Source: a virus
DNA: 24,939 nt
Reading direction: 5' to 3' (one strand)
Virus record (IMG/VR): IMGVR_UViG_3300010885_078395
Span: 1 to 24,939 of that record
The position numbers and the translations under genes were made by a program. Below are positions 15,901 through 23,007 of this stretch, piece by piece. Position 1 is the stretch's first letter. Each line of letters begins with the position of its first letter. The notes under the pieces are model-generated. The model saw only the letters and a list, made by a program, of their open reading frames with translations, ran no database searches and was not told the DNA's origin.

Positions 15901-16926
15901 TTAATCCCGGGTGGATGTTGTTACATAACTTGATGCTTCTCCATTTGTAATTGCATCAAATTGATTTTGGCTAGCCATTACCATTTCTGATAATGTTATT
16001 GAAACTTGATATGCATCTGGAACAATGTTTTTTTCTAATTGTCTTATGTTTCCAAGATTATCTACTTTTATGTTGGTAATACAGGCAGCATAACAATAGT
16101 ACTGGCCTGGAATGCTGATATCATAAAATACCGGAGGAACTCCTGTAATATAATCTCTTTTATAGAATAAATTTTGGTTCATTAAACCATATATAAAATT
16201 TCTATTTTGAGTCCAATCTCCTTCATTAATTGTATTGTATAGGGGAAATGATATGACAATCTGCCTGCTGGCGTGCGAATTGAACATTCGAGGTCTATCT
16301 ACTACCCCAACGCTCGGATACTTTAAGTTCAAAGCAAAGTTTGAAGCAGCTACAGCAAGTTCTCCAGCTGATTTTACTGCTTTTCCTACGCCTCCAAGAT
16401 TGTCTGCAATTTGACCCAAACTATCTCCAAGAGAGTCTAAAGCTTGCCATTCCTGAGTGTTGAGCTCAAATGCTGTTTGATTAAAATAAGGAAAGGTGTA
16501 AATAAATCCAGTTGGATGAGTTTTAGGAAATATATCTGCATAGATAGACAGCCCAGATTTATCTTCTCTTCCCTGTCCAGCAAGATTTTTAGCTGTATCT
16601 TTTGCTATATTAGTGTATAAGTTGTATTGCTTCTTGATAGAACTCTCGTTGCATTTATATTCTCTAATACGAATAGTGGGAATTTCTCCATTAAAAGCTC
16701 CAACATTTGAAAGAGTCCAGATATAATCATTCACTATATCAATTGAATATCCAGCCATTGACGGTCCTCCAGCAAAAGTATTGTCTCCGGAGCCCATTTT
16801 ACTAAGAGCTCCTCCTGACATATCATCTAATTTTTTGCCTAAGGCTTCTGCTGCATCAACTCCTTTGTTGGCTGCAATTTTTATGTTCTCTAAGTTAACA
16901 GGAAATGTTGGAGATTCAGGAGGCAT
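15901..16926 (-). CDS. Baseplate tail-tube initiator, gp48/gp54-type (341 aa)
   Basis: The last ~130 residues show the tube-initiator pattern: SRQIVISFPLYNT, YYCYAACITNIKVDNLGN, then IVPDAYQVSITLSEMVMASQNQFD, the 'P-[E/D]-A-Y-x-[V/I]-x-I-x-L-x-[E/D]-[L/M]' ending found in gp48/gp54-like proteins that cap the hub and start tube polymerisation. The first ~60 residues are glycine- and helix-rich; a helical insert (about 165-200) has heptad-like Gly/Ala spacing. The length fits T4 gp48 (364) and gp54 (320). It directly follows the tape-measure gene, as 48 and 54 follow 29 in T4. The ATG has an ATTAAATA octamer 5 nt upstream. Whether it replaces gp48, gp54 or both is unclear. Confidence 0.55.
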   Translation of the reverse strand: MPPESPTFPVNLENIKIAANKGVDAAEALGKKLDDMSGGALSKMGSGDNTFAGGPSMAGYSIDIVNDYIWTLSNVGAFNGEIPTIRIREYKCNESSIKKQYNLYTNIAKDTAKNLAGQGREDKSGLSIYADIFPKTHPTGFIYTFPYFNQTAFELNTQEWQALDSLGDSLGQIADNLGGVGKAVKSAGELAVAASNFALNLKYPSVGVVDRPRMFNSHASRQIVISFPLYNTINEGDWTQNRNFIYGLMNQNLFYKRDYITGVPPVFYDISIPGQYYCYAACITNIKVDNLGNIRQLEKNIVPDAYQVSITLSEMVMASQNQFDAITNGEASSYVTTSTRD

Positions 16927-16931
16927 AATGT

Positions 16932-16939
16932 TATTTAAT
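16932..16939 (-). promoter_or_regulatory. Late-promoter-like octamer ATTAAATA
   Basis: ATTAAATA on the minus strand ends exactly 5 nt before the ATG at 16926, in the 15-nt gap after the tape-measure stop. The sequence is identical to the octamer at 4688-4695. Confidence 0.5.
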
Positions 16940-16941
16940 TA

Positions 16942-19398
16942 CTATGCTGGTTGAAAGCGAGAAGCTTCCACTAGCCCCATTCTAAAGTTTAATATATCAC
17001 TGTTGCCAGCTTGAGCTATTTCAGAAGAGTTTGGTTTCATAGGAGAATCTCCCCCTTTAACATTTACAACTGAAGGAATTTTTACTTTTTCTCCTGAATT
17101 CTTTTCTAAAGCTTTTGCCAAATTATTAAACCCTGTAATAAGATTTGACATATTTTGTGTAGTTGCTCCTGTATTGCTAGCTATTCTCTCAAGAATTGAT
17201 TCTGCTTTACTAAATGATATCTCTGGTTTTTGTAAAGGTTTGTTGTCTCCCATTGGAGCAGCAACTATTCCATCCTTTTTGTTTATCTGATACAAAGAAC
17301 CAACTGTCGGAGAAGAAATTAACAGTCCTCCGTCTGGATCTACTGCGGCATCTTTAAGAGGAGTTACTGTTTCTGATTTTGGAGCATCATTTGATCCCCA
17401 TCCAACCCATCCTTTTAATTTCTCAAAAGCACTTTTTTGAGGAATAACTGGAGTAGTATTTGTATCTGTAGAGGGAGCTGGAGCAGGAGTAGTATTTGTA
17501 TCTGTAGAGGGAGCTGGAGCAGGAGTAGTATTTGTATCTGTAGAGGGAGCTGTAGAACTATCCGTAGGTGTTGGACCTACTCCAAGCCAACCAGCTACTC
17601 TTTTTCTAATTTCAAATGGACCAATTTTTTCCGGTAGAGCGTCTATAAACATCTTTATAATGCTATCAAATAAATTTGTAAAGAAATCTCCTATTTTGCC
17701 AACAGACTTTTTAACGGATCCAGTTACAGCTCCAGCTCCTGATTTTAAATCTTCAAAAAATGCGGCTATTCCTTCAGCTCCCGGAAGAGCTTTAAGTCCT
17801 TCTATCCATTGTCCTTCAGCAAAATGATCTACAGCTTTAATCAACGAACCAATAATAGGAACATCTACAAGTTTCTCTCTAAGCCATTCTCCAAGTTTTG
17901 TTGATAGTCCTACGGATTCTTTTGCAGCATATTTTGCTACTGCTCCTGTATCTTCATCTCCTAGCAGAGCTCCTATCATTTCAAACCCAGGATTAATATA
18001 AGCTAATTGTTTTAATCCTTTTAACCATTCTCCGTCAGCAAAATGTCCAAAAGCTTTAATAGCAGGACCAATAACAGGAAGATCTATAAGTTTTTCTTTT
18101 AACCAACTTCCCACTTTACTAACAAAACCTTTTATCATGTCCCATTTCTTGCCACTGGATTCTTTTGAGCTTCCTCCAGTTTTATAATCTAAAAAAGCAT
18201 TCAATGCATCAAATGCTAGAGAAATTCCAGTGCCGGGAAGGAACAATCCACTTAAAATAGAAAGTATTTCAATACCTCCTCCAACTATATCTCCGTTCTT
18301 GAATCGACTTACGGCAAATGCTATAGATATAAGAGAACCTATGAATGGAATATTTTTAAGAAGCTTTCCAAATTTTCCTAACAATTTTGGAAGAAACCCA
18401 GTAAGTTTGCCAATTACTCCTTTTGCAGCTCCTCCTCCAGCTGCTTTTCCAAACAGACTCCCAATAGCCTTTCCAATAGATTTAAAAGGTTTTGATATTA
18501 AACCAAATATTTTACTTCCTATGTTTTTAACAAATTTTGTTATAGGAGAAAGTAGCTTGCCTACTTTAGATAGAATGGACGAAGTGACACTTTTTAGTTT
18601 TCCAAACACTCCTCCAATAATTTTACCCGCTGACTTTATCAGTTTAAGAGGAGTTTTTACTAACAATTTAGTAATTCCTTTAAGGAATCTCAATAAAGGT
18701 CTTGTTAGGATTTTACCAATTTCTAGTAACCCTTTTCCAGCTAATTTTGCAAGTCCTTTGAACGGGCCATCTGTCATTAACCCATACAATAGTGTCAGCA
18801 CTCCCCCGAGAATAGCTAAAGCTCCCAGAGCAAACCCTCCCATTCCACTAGACGGTTTTTTAGGATCCGGAGCAGCTGCTATCTTTTTAGTATCTAGAAC
18901 ACCTTTTAATATTTCAGGCATTTTTTTACAGAAATCTTTATATCCCTGATCTGTAAATCCTCCTAATAATACTACTTGAGGCTTTTGTTCTTTTTCTAAT
19001 TCGCTTTTTGGTTCTGGAGATGTTCCATCTAAAATTTTAGGCAGTTTTTTGCTAAAATCTCTAAATCCTTGTTCCGTAAATCCTCCTAATAATACTACTA
19101 GATCATCGTTTTTTTTCTCTAGCTCACTTGGCTGAGCTTCTGTTTTCTGATCTGTTTTCTTATCTTTTTTAGGAGATAATACCTCTTTAGCAACTTTATC
19201 TATTCCTGGAACTATATTATTGATTCCTTTAACAGGAGAGGAACGAGAGGTGTCTGGCTTAGAAAGACGTTCTTCTATTTTCTTAAAAGAGTTAGTATAC
19301 AACTCCAAGAGTCTATCCAACGCCTTACTAGACTTTAAGTAGAGTTTACTCAGTAAGTCAGACGTTACATCTTCTTTTAGTGTGGCGGCTTTAGGCAT
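16942..19398 (-). CDS. 29: Tape measure protein (818 aa)
   Basis: Sets tail length and is threaded inside the tube. Evidence: long helical N-terminus; two copies of 'VVLLGGFT-[E/D]-QG-x-x-DF-x-KK-x-P-x-IL' (about 101-124 and 142-165); a membrane-type helix at about 187-207; a long glycine/lysine amphipathic stretch (about 210-345: 'KPFKSIGKAIGSLFGKA' and similar); and a hydrophobic region at about 347-400. These are typical of tape measures that reach the host membrane. Two further repeats (about 420-475 and 490-545) share 'W-L-[K/R]-E-K-L-[I/V]-D-[L/V]-P-[V/I]-I-G' and 'H-F-A-[D/E]-G-[E/Q]-W'. A PAPSTDTNTT tandem linker follows. By the usual ~1.5 Å per residue, 818 residues suggest a tail of about 120 nm. 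It precedes the tube-initiator gene, as gene 29 does in T4. The symbol is by role; direct similarity to T4 gp29 is not evident. Confidence 0.78.
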   Translation of the reverse strand: MPKAATLKEDVTSDLLSKLYLKSSKALDRLLELYTNSFKKIEERLSKPDTSRSSPVKGINNIVPGIDKVAKEVLSPKKDKKTDQKTEAQPSELEKKNDDLVVLLGGFTEQGFRDFSKKLPKILDGTSPEPKSELEKEQKPQVVLLGGFTDQGYKDFCKKMPEILKGVLDTKKIAAAPDPKKPSSGMGGFALGALAILGGVLTLLYGLMTDGPFKGLAKLAGKGLLEIGKILTRPLLRFLKGITKLLVKTPLKLIKSAGKIIGGVFGKLKSVTSSILSKVGKLLSPITKFVKNIGSKIFGLISKPFKSIGKAIGSLFGKAAGGGAAKGVIGKLTGFLPKLLGKFGKLLKNIPFIGSLISIAFAVSRFKNGDIVGGGIEILSILSGLFLPGTGISLAFDALNAFLDYKTGGSSKESSGKKWDMIKGFVSKVGSWLKEKLIDLPVIGPAIKAFGHFADGEWLKGLKQLAYINPGFEMIGALLGDEDTGAVAKYAAKESVGLSTKLGEWLREKLVDVPIIGSLIKAVDHFAEGQWIEGLKALPGAEGIAAFFEDLKSGAGAVTGSVKKSVGKIGDFFTNLFDSIIKMFIDALPEKIGPFEIRKRVAGWLGVGPTPTDSSTAPSTDTNTTPAPAPSTDTNTTPAPAPSTDTNTTPVIPQKSAFEKLKGWVGWGSNDAPKSETVTPLKDAAVDPDGGLLISSPTVGSLYQINKKDGIVAAPMGDNKPLQKPEISFSKAESILERIASNTGATTQNMSNLITGFNNLAKALEKNSGEKVKIPSVVNVKGGDSPMKPNSSEIAQAGNSDILNFRMGLVEASRFQPA
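17450..17551 (-). repeat. 36-bp in-frame tandem repeat, about 2.8 copies
   Basis: The unit begins GGAGTAGTATTTGTATCTG on the plus strand. Copies start at 17450, 17486 and 17522; the third stops after about 30 bp. The unit is a multiple of three and encodes a 12-residue Pro/Ala/Thr/Ser linker in the tape measure. The copies look nearly identical, which suggests recent slippage or unequal crossing-over. Confidence 0.9.
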
Positions 19399-19407
19399 TC
19401 CGCCAAA

Positions 19408-19415
19408 TACTTATT
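19408..19415 (-). promoter_or_regulatory. Late-promoter-like octamer AATAAGTA before the tape measure
   Basis: AATAAGTA on the minus strand ends 9 nt before the ATG at 19398, the longest spacing of the set. The predicted leader is 4 nt. It overlaps the TGA stop of the upstream gene. Confidence 0.42.
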
Positions 19416-20200
19416 CATCGAAGAGAGAATAAAGAGCCATCAATTGTTATAGTATGGCCTTCTACAGTTAGACATTCTTCTATAATAGATTTATATTTTT
19501 CAATGTACTCAATCACGTTTTGAATAAGAGAAGCAGGAAGAGATTCCACTGTTTTGATCCGAGATTTAAAGGTAACTGTTGATAAATCTAGTGTCTTATC
19601 TTCAATTGTTATTGATTGAATGGCTTTTGCAATTTCATGTACAAATGCTTCTCCAATAAGCTTTCTTAGCTCTCCAATATCTTGTACGTTTGGATTGACG
19701 TTTTTGTATAATTCTTCGTTTAACTTTGTTTCTGTGTCTATTAAAGTTACTCCAAACTTGATAGAAATTTTACCTTCTGTAGCTGAACTTGGAACTAATA
19801 GACCAGCATTATCTTTCAAGCACTGAGTAAGTTTGTTTCGAACTACTTCAAAGTCAATTATAATTGTCTTATCTTCTTCTGTTACAGTCATCGAAGAAGA
19901 TAGAGAATGAATTCTTGTTTCTATAATGAACAGCAAACGATCAATTACATTTAATTGTACAGAAGGAGGATTTACAATAGAGCTTTTAAAGACAGTAGAT
20001 GCAGTAGAATTAAATGAATTTTGAGTTACAGGGCTGTCAACGACGGTTTCAATTAGTTTTTTTAATTGACTAGTTGAGAGCTGTCGACAAGTAACAGGAG
20101 GAATTTCTTCTGGAAGTCTAGGGGAAAGGTTTAACACAAATGTTTGTTCATCAACAATTGATTGCAACAAATCATAGAACTCTTTATTGTCGTTACTCAT
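19415..20200 (-). CDS. gp26/gp51-type baseplate hub assembly protein, copy 2 (261 aa)
   Basis: Residues ~38-110 follow the gp26-family pattern: 'RQLSTSQLKKLIETVVDS' (a segment where gp26 proteins have 'frPf-x-V-K-E-x-K'), a helix, then 'LNVIDRLLFIIETRIHSLS', matching the family's '-D-x-x-x-L-x-x-x-R-x-x-S' phrase. The neighbouring gene has the same layout (LNAIDLFCLLLDTRINSQG at the same distance), so the two are paralogues. In T4, genes 26 and 51 lie just before the tail-measure genes and their products help to assemble the baseplate hub. The gene occupies that position here, 17 nt before the tape measure. The C-terminal ~150 residues I cannot place. It is the only gene in the block ending in TGA. 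Confidence 0.5.
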   Translation of the reverse strand: MSNDNKEFYDLLQSIVDEQTFVLNLSPRLPEEIPPVTCRQLSTSQLKKLIETVVDSPVTQNSFNSTASTVFKSSIVNPPSVQLNVIDRLLFIIETRIHSLSSSMTVTEEDKTIIIDFEVVRNKLTQCLKDNAGLLVPSSATEGKISIKFGVTLIDTETKLNEELYKNVNPNVQDIGELRKLIGEAFVHEIAKAIQSITIEDKTLDLSTVTFKSRIKTVESLPASLIQNVIEYIEKYKSIIEECLTVEGHTITIDGSLFSLR

Positions 20201-20205
20201 ACAGT

Positions 20206-20213
20206 TATTTAGA
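20206..20213 (-). promoter_or_regulatory. Late-promoter-like octamer TCTAAATA
   Basis: TCTAAATA on the minus strand ends exactly 5 nt before the ATG at 20200, within the short gap after the upstream gp26-like gene. CTAAATA is an accepted variant in T4-like marine phages. Confidence 0.5.
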
Positions 20214-20214
20214 A

Positions 20215-21102
20215 CTACTCATCTGAAAGTCCAGCTTCTTCATCAAAAAAAGATCCATCATCTTGCTTTTCTCCAGAATCTTTAGCTGATTGGGTTCTTA
20301 ATAAACAGTTAACAAAATAGTTGTATTCTCCCACTACACAATTTTCTACATATTCAGAAGACATATGTCCGTGAAGAGACAAGTAAAACAAATTATCATA
20401 AAATGTTTCCAGAGGTTCATTGAACATTAATTTAGTAAACCATATCAAAGAATTTAAGGAAGGAACAAATACCAGCTGTTGGTCTTTAACTCCGTATCGA
20501 GAAAGAAGATTTGTTTTAGTGGCAGTTTCAACAAATTTATTAAAATTATCAATTATTTTTAGAAATGTTTTTGGAGAAATTTTATCAAATAGTAATTCTG
20601 CTTGTTCATTTGTTGCTATTTCAATAAACTTTTTTGTATCATTTTGTTTGATGTATGTTCCTGTTATAAAAGATAGATATTCATTTTGAGTTGGTTGCAA
20701 CAATCTCTCTACTGAAGGACATCCAAAAACAATTTCTATATTGTTTTGATCAATTGTTGTAAACAGATTGTTGTATATTGATTTAATATCTGTTTTTATA
20801 TGTTCCAGATTCAACTCTAAAGTCATTTGTTTTGAATCTTTTGTAACTAAAACTTTACAAATGTTTCCTTGAGAATTAATTCTAGTATCTAAAAGCAAAC
20901 AAAATAAATCTATTGCATTGAGTTTTTTAAAATACTCTGTAGATTTATTTGTGAGTTTCATAAAGATATCACAAATTGTTTCAGCAAATATTCTTGGATT
21001 TACTTCATCTCCATATGAACATTTTAAAATACTTTTATAATCTCTAACTTGTAATTCAGAACAAATTAAAGTTTCTTTAGAAAGTTCCGATAAAAACTTC
21101 AT
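20215..21102 (-). CDS. gp26/gp51-type baseplate hub assembly protein, copy 1 (295 aa)
   Basis: Residues ~15-110 parallel the next gene: 'SELQVRDYKSILKCSYGDEV', a helix (IFAETICDIFMKLTN), 'LNAIDLFCLLLDTRINSQG', then a beta pair and 'LNLEHIKTDIKSIYNN'. The helical C-terminal half (about 140-265) ends in an acidic tail (GSFFDEEAGLSDE). The T4-like order (26-51 before 29) and the internal match to the neighbour support a hub-assembly role, possibly as a tape-measure or hub chaperone. It starts 2 nt after the stop of the tube-like gene, so translation is probably coupled; no octamer precedes it. Moderate confidence, because the family is poorly conserved. Confidence 0.5.
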   Translation of the reverse strand: MKFLSELSKETLICSELQVRDYKSILKCSYGDEVNPRIFAETICDIFMKLTNKSTEYFKKLNAIDLFCLLLDTRINSQGNICKVLVTKDSKQMTLELNLEHIKTDIKSIYNNLFTTIDQNNIEIVFGCPSVERLLQPTQNEYLSFITGTYIKQNDTKKFIEIATNEQAELLFDKISPKTFLKIIDNFNKFVETATKTNLLSRYGVKDQQLVFVPSLNSLIWFTKLMFNEPLETFYDNLFYLSLHGHMSSEYVENCVVGEYNYFVNCLLRTQSAKDSGEKQDDGSFFDEEAGLSDE

Positions 21103-21104
21103 GA

Positions 21105-21833
21105 TTAGAATAATCCAAATGAGCCACTATCTTGATATCCTCCTCCATTTCCTAAGAAGTCTGAAGAATTTTGAGAAACAGTATCAACACTGTAATTATG
21201 ATATGCAAACTGAGCTTCTCTCTTTACAAAGGAGGATGTGACATCATAATTGTATTCTTCTTCTGATACGCTTATGCAACATATTCCTTCAAACGTCATC
21301 TGCTGAATAATCACAGGGCCGGAAGGAGTGATTCCAAACTTATAACGAGTCATTTCTGTTCTGTAATTCTCTCCTCCACTTCTCGCAATCATTCCAAAAT
21401 TTGCTGTAGCTAAAGCCAATCCCCGAAGAAAAGAATCTGTAAATGAAACATGAGTGTCGATAAACGTCATCCTCATTATTGGAAAATCATTCCTTCCAGC
21501 TCCAACATACGATCTGATGAAAGCGTTAGACTTTATACTTCCTTCTGACACAGCAGTGAATCCTTCTCCAGGAAGAGCAACTGCTTGACAAAACATACAA
21601 CCATATCTTTCTTGATAGTCGTTTGTTAAAACAGTAGAGGCAGCGTCTTCTGTTTTCCATCTATTGGACCCGTTTGGTTCTCTCTGATATGCAAGACTTA
21701 TTGCTGGAAGAATATTACCTTCTAAATCATTAAACACAACTGCCCATTGAGCTCCTTTTGGGATAGCAGAAGCTGGTCTCGATAAGAATAAATCAAGAAA
21801 ATCAACAGGAGTTCCTTTATTTTCCGCAGCCAT
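21105..21833 (-). CDS. Tail-tube-like structural protein (242 aa)
   Basis: The sequence has the tube-fold style of T4-like gp19/gp48/gp54 proteins: 'MFCQAVALPGEGF' (about 78-90, like the tube 'C-x-x-V-x-L-P-G' strand), 'FPIMRMTFIDTHVSFTDSFL' (about 115-134), 'FGMIARSGGENYRTEMTRYK' (about 143-162), 'VIIQQMTFEGICCISVSEEE' and a Gly/Ser/Phe tail ending in SGSFGLF. It could be a tube-like baseplate component or a tube terminator; the major tube protein is usually shorter (T4 gp19, 163). It is first in line after two unknown genes and 2 nt from the gp26-like gene. AATAATTA lies 7 nt before the ATG. Confidence 0.48.
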   Translation of the reverse strand: MAAENKGTPVDFLDLFLSRPASAIPKGAQWAVVFNDLEGNILPAISLAYQREPNGSNRWKTEDAASTVLTNDYQERYGCMFCQAVALPGEGFTAVSEGSIKSNAFIRSYVGAGRNDFPIMRMTFIDTHVSFTDSFLRGLALATANFGMIARSGGENYRTEMTRYKFGITPSGPVIIQQMTFEGICCISVSEEEYNYDVTSSFVKREAQFAYHNYSVDTVSQNSSDFLGNGGGYQDSGSFGLF

Positions 21834-21840
21834 TAGATTT

Positions 21841-21848
21841 TAATTATT
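21841..21848 (-). promoter_or_regulatory. Weak late-promoter-like octamer AATAATTA
   Basis: AATAATTA on the minus strand ends 7 nt before the ATG at 21833 and overlaps the stop of the upstream gene. The T at position 6 departs from TATAAATA, so this is one of the weaker members. Confidence 0.3.
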
Positions 21849-22377
21849 GTTGAGGAGGAGCTGCAGGTTGTGGAGGAGTACCAACTGGTAATGCTGTCTC
21901 TCCTGTATTTCCTGGTTGTGCTCCACCTTCTTCTCCTGGAAGACTCTTTACAGCCGCAGCTCCAGAAGTAGATTCCATCTTAACTTTATCTAAATAAGCA
22001 ACTACATTATCGCAAATTGATTCTGGAGATTCAGCACCTGTAAATTTCTTTTGTTTTTCTGTAATGGCATTATTGGTCGTTGCCAGTACTGCAGCAACTA
22101 CATTAAAGTCATCTACATCCGTGGATTGACTAAAATGTAAACGAATCTTTGGAAGATAACTTAATTCATCAGCTCCAATATCAAGAATGTTATCATTTTT
22201 TATAATATCTTTTGTAATATCTTCTGCTGTACGGTCTCTTCCAATATATTTGTTGGTTGGATCCTGAAGTTTAAGCACAAGAGTTCGAATGTTAAGTTCT
22301 AAGTCTTGGTTTGGTCTTTGTTCTTGTTCTCTCAAAGACCTCATAGTTTTTTCAAATATTAGATCAAATTTACTCAT
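21844..22377 (-). CDS. Hypothetical protein with Pro/Gly-rich tail (177 aa)
   Basis: Family not recognised. The N-terminus MSKFDLIFEKTMRSLREQEQ is a short amphipathic helix ending in an L-R-E motif. It is followed by a mostly helical body (residues ~20-130) and a low-complexity C-terminus rich in G, A, P and Q (about 138-177), probably disordered. ATG 22377 is chosen over the in-frame TTG at 22398, because GTTAAATA lies 5 nt before the ATG and the TTG would put that element inside the gene. It lies in the baseplate block 10 nt before the tube-like gene. Possible roles: virion component or assembly factor; the L-x-E site could be a prohead-protease site (see findings). Confidence 0.55.
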   Translation of the reverse strand: MSKFDLIFEKTMRSLREQEQRPNQDLELNIRTLVLKLQDPTNKYIGRDRTAEDITKDIIKNDNILDIGADELSYLPKIRLHFSQSTDVDDFNVVAAVLATTNNAITEKQKKFTGAESPESICDNVVAYLDKVKMESTSGAAAVKSLPGEEGGAQPGNTGETALPVGTPPQPAAPPQQ

Positions 22378-22492
22378 GGAATTATTTAACAAGAACAATA
22401 AAGAATTCTAGGGAAGCTGCAAACTAACATCTTCCTCAATCTGTTTTGAATACTCTAGAAGGACGGATTTGAGTAAAACCGTACCTTTTAAG
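22378..22492 (-). other. Intergenic stretch of 115 nt with two weak hairpins
   Basis: Lies between the 120-aa and 177-aa genes. On the minus strand it contains GGTACGG...CCGTCC (one bulged base, 12-nt loop) and GGAAG...CTTCC (14-nt loop), neither followed by a clean T-run. I see no convincing ORF, tRNA or Rho-independent terminator. It ends in the GTTAAATA octamer at 22383-22390. This is the longest gap within the minus-strand baseplate/tail block. Confidence 0.45.
22383..22390 (-). promoter_or_regulatory. Late-promoter-like octamer GTTAAATA
   Basis: GTTAAATA on the minus strand ends exactly 5 nt before the ATG at 22377. It lies in true intergenic sequence, so coding constraint cannot explain it. 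Confidence 0.5.
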
Positions 22493-22855
22493 CTACCGTT
22501 GTTTGATTATATTAGGATTACCAATTAAAGTTTTTATTCCAAGTTCTTTTGCTTTAGCCACAAGTTCAGCAGGATACATTCCTCTGTCTCCTCTTGTTCT
22601 ATTAAAACCAAACTTTTTTCCATTATGTACAATCAAGTATTGAAACCTGTCTGAAGAAGTTCGAGGATGTTCATCATGACCTGATCCTGCTTGCTGTTCT
22701 TCCTCTCTTGCGGATTGACTCATCATACTTCCTCCGGCTTCTCTTCCTGGATTATATCGTTTAGAGGCCATTGCTCTTTTGGTATAATCATCATGACCAG
22801 TAAAAGGTTGAGATACTTCATTCAAGATGCTGTTAATAAGTTTTTCAAATTCCAT
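22493..22855 (-). CDS. Hypothetical virion-block protein (120 aa)
   Basis: Not recognised. The N-terminus MEFEKLINSILNEVSQPF is an amphipathic helix ending in L-N-E. Residues ~18-70 are polar, rich in G, S, E and H and probably disordered. The C-terminal half (RFQYLIVHNGKKFGFNRTRG … YPAELVAKAKELGIKTLIG) looks like a small alpha/beta domain. It is the first gene of the baseplate/tail block and divergent from the RadA-like gene across a 152-bp region. GATAATTA lies 5 nt before the ATG. The N-terminal style matches the next gene, suggesting a common targeting or processing signal. Confidence 0.55.
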   Translation of the reverse strand: MEFEKLINSILNEVSQPFTGHDDYTKRAMASKRYNPGREAGGSMMSQSAREEEQQAGSGHDEHPRTSSDRFQYLIVHNGKKFGFNRTRGDRGMYPAELVAKAKELGIKTLIGNPNIIKQR

Positions 22856-22860
22856 ACAGG

Positions 22861-22868
22861 TAATTATC
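22861..22868 (-). promoter_or_regulatory. Weak late-promoter-like octamer GATAATTA
   Basis: GATAATTA on the minus strand ends exactly 5 nt before the ATG at 22855, in non-coding sequence at the head of the tail block. Weak by sequence, supported by position. Confidence 0.35.
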
Positions 22869-22886
22869 TCACTCTAAAGTTTTTTC

Positions 22887-22915
22887 TTGAAATGTCCACG
22901 AATTATTTTTAAGAT
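22887..22915 (+). promoter_or_regulatory. Sigma70-like promoter with TGTCCAC box, copy 1
   Basis: TTGAAA (22887-22892) is followed directly by TGTCCAC (22893-22899), then 10 nt, then TAAGAT (22910-22915): 17-bp spacer. An ATG begins 5 nt further on (22921), opening a 27-codon frame. It lies upstream of a second promoter with the same box, so it may be a tandem promoter for the RadA-like gene. Confidence 0.55.
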
Positions 22916-22920
22916 TTTTG

Positions 22921-23004
22921 ATGATTGAGAGAGAACTCCTTCCTGCCAAAGAGCGGCACAGGAGATCTTGCTTGAGCTGTCCACTTCAACCTTTTATACT
23001 ATAA
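22921..23004 (+). CDS. Possible 27-residue upstream peptide before the RadA-like gene
   Basis: ATG 22921 lies 5 nt after a -10 box, in the same arrangement as the two other genes with TGTCCAC promoters. The frame stays open for 27 codons to TAA (23002-23004), which ends 3 nt before the RadA-like ATG at 23008. The peptide is basic with two cysteines (C-L-S-C) and no recognised domain. It contains the second promoter within its DNA. It may be a chance frame, a leader peptide, or a way to deliver ribosomes to the next start. Low confidence as a gene. Confidence 0.25.
   Translation: MIERELLPAKERHRRSCLSCPLQPFIL
22972..23000 (+). promoter_or_regulatory. Sigma70-like promoter with TGTCCAC box, copy 2 (RadA-like gene)
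   Basis: TTGAGC (22972-22977), TGTCCAC (22978-22984), 10 nt, TATACT (22995-23000): 17-bp spacer. The ATG of the RadA-like gene is 7 nt downstream, so the expected start point is at or next to the ATG. No Shine-Dalgarno fits between. Confidence 0.62.
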
Positions 23005-23007
23005 CGT

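Noticed and set aside
17437-17637. Repetitive plus-strand frame rich in Ser/Cys/Ile over the 36-bp repeat
   Set aside because: It only reflects the tandem repeat read on the wrong strand.
18230-18949. A 239-codon plus-strand open frame inside the tape-measure gene
   Set aside because: It is the antisense of a low-stop, Gly/Lys-rich stretch; the minus-strand frame has clear protein features, and this frame has no promoter or recognisable domain.
22399-22492. Possible tRNA or small RNA in the gap between the 120-aa and 177-aa genes
   Set aside because: Short complementary segments exist, but no cloverleaf, T-loop or CCA end can be drawn and no T-run follows the stems.
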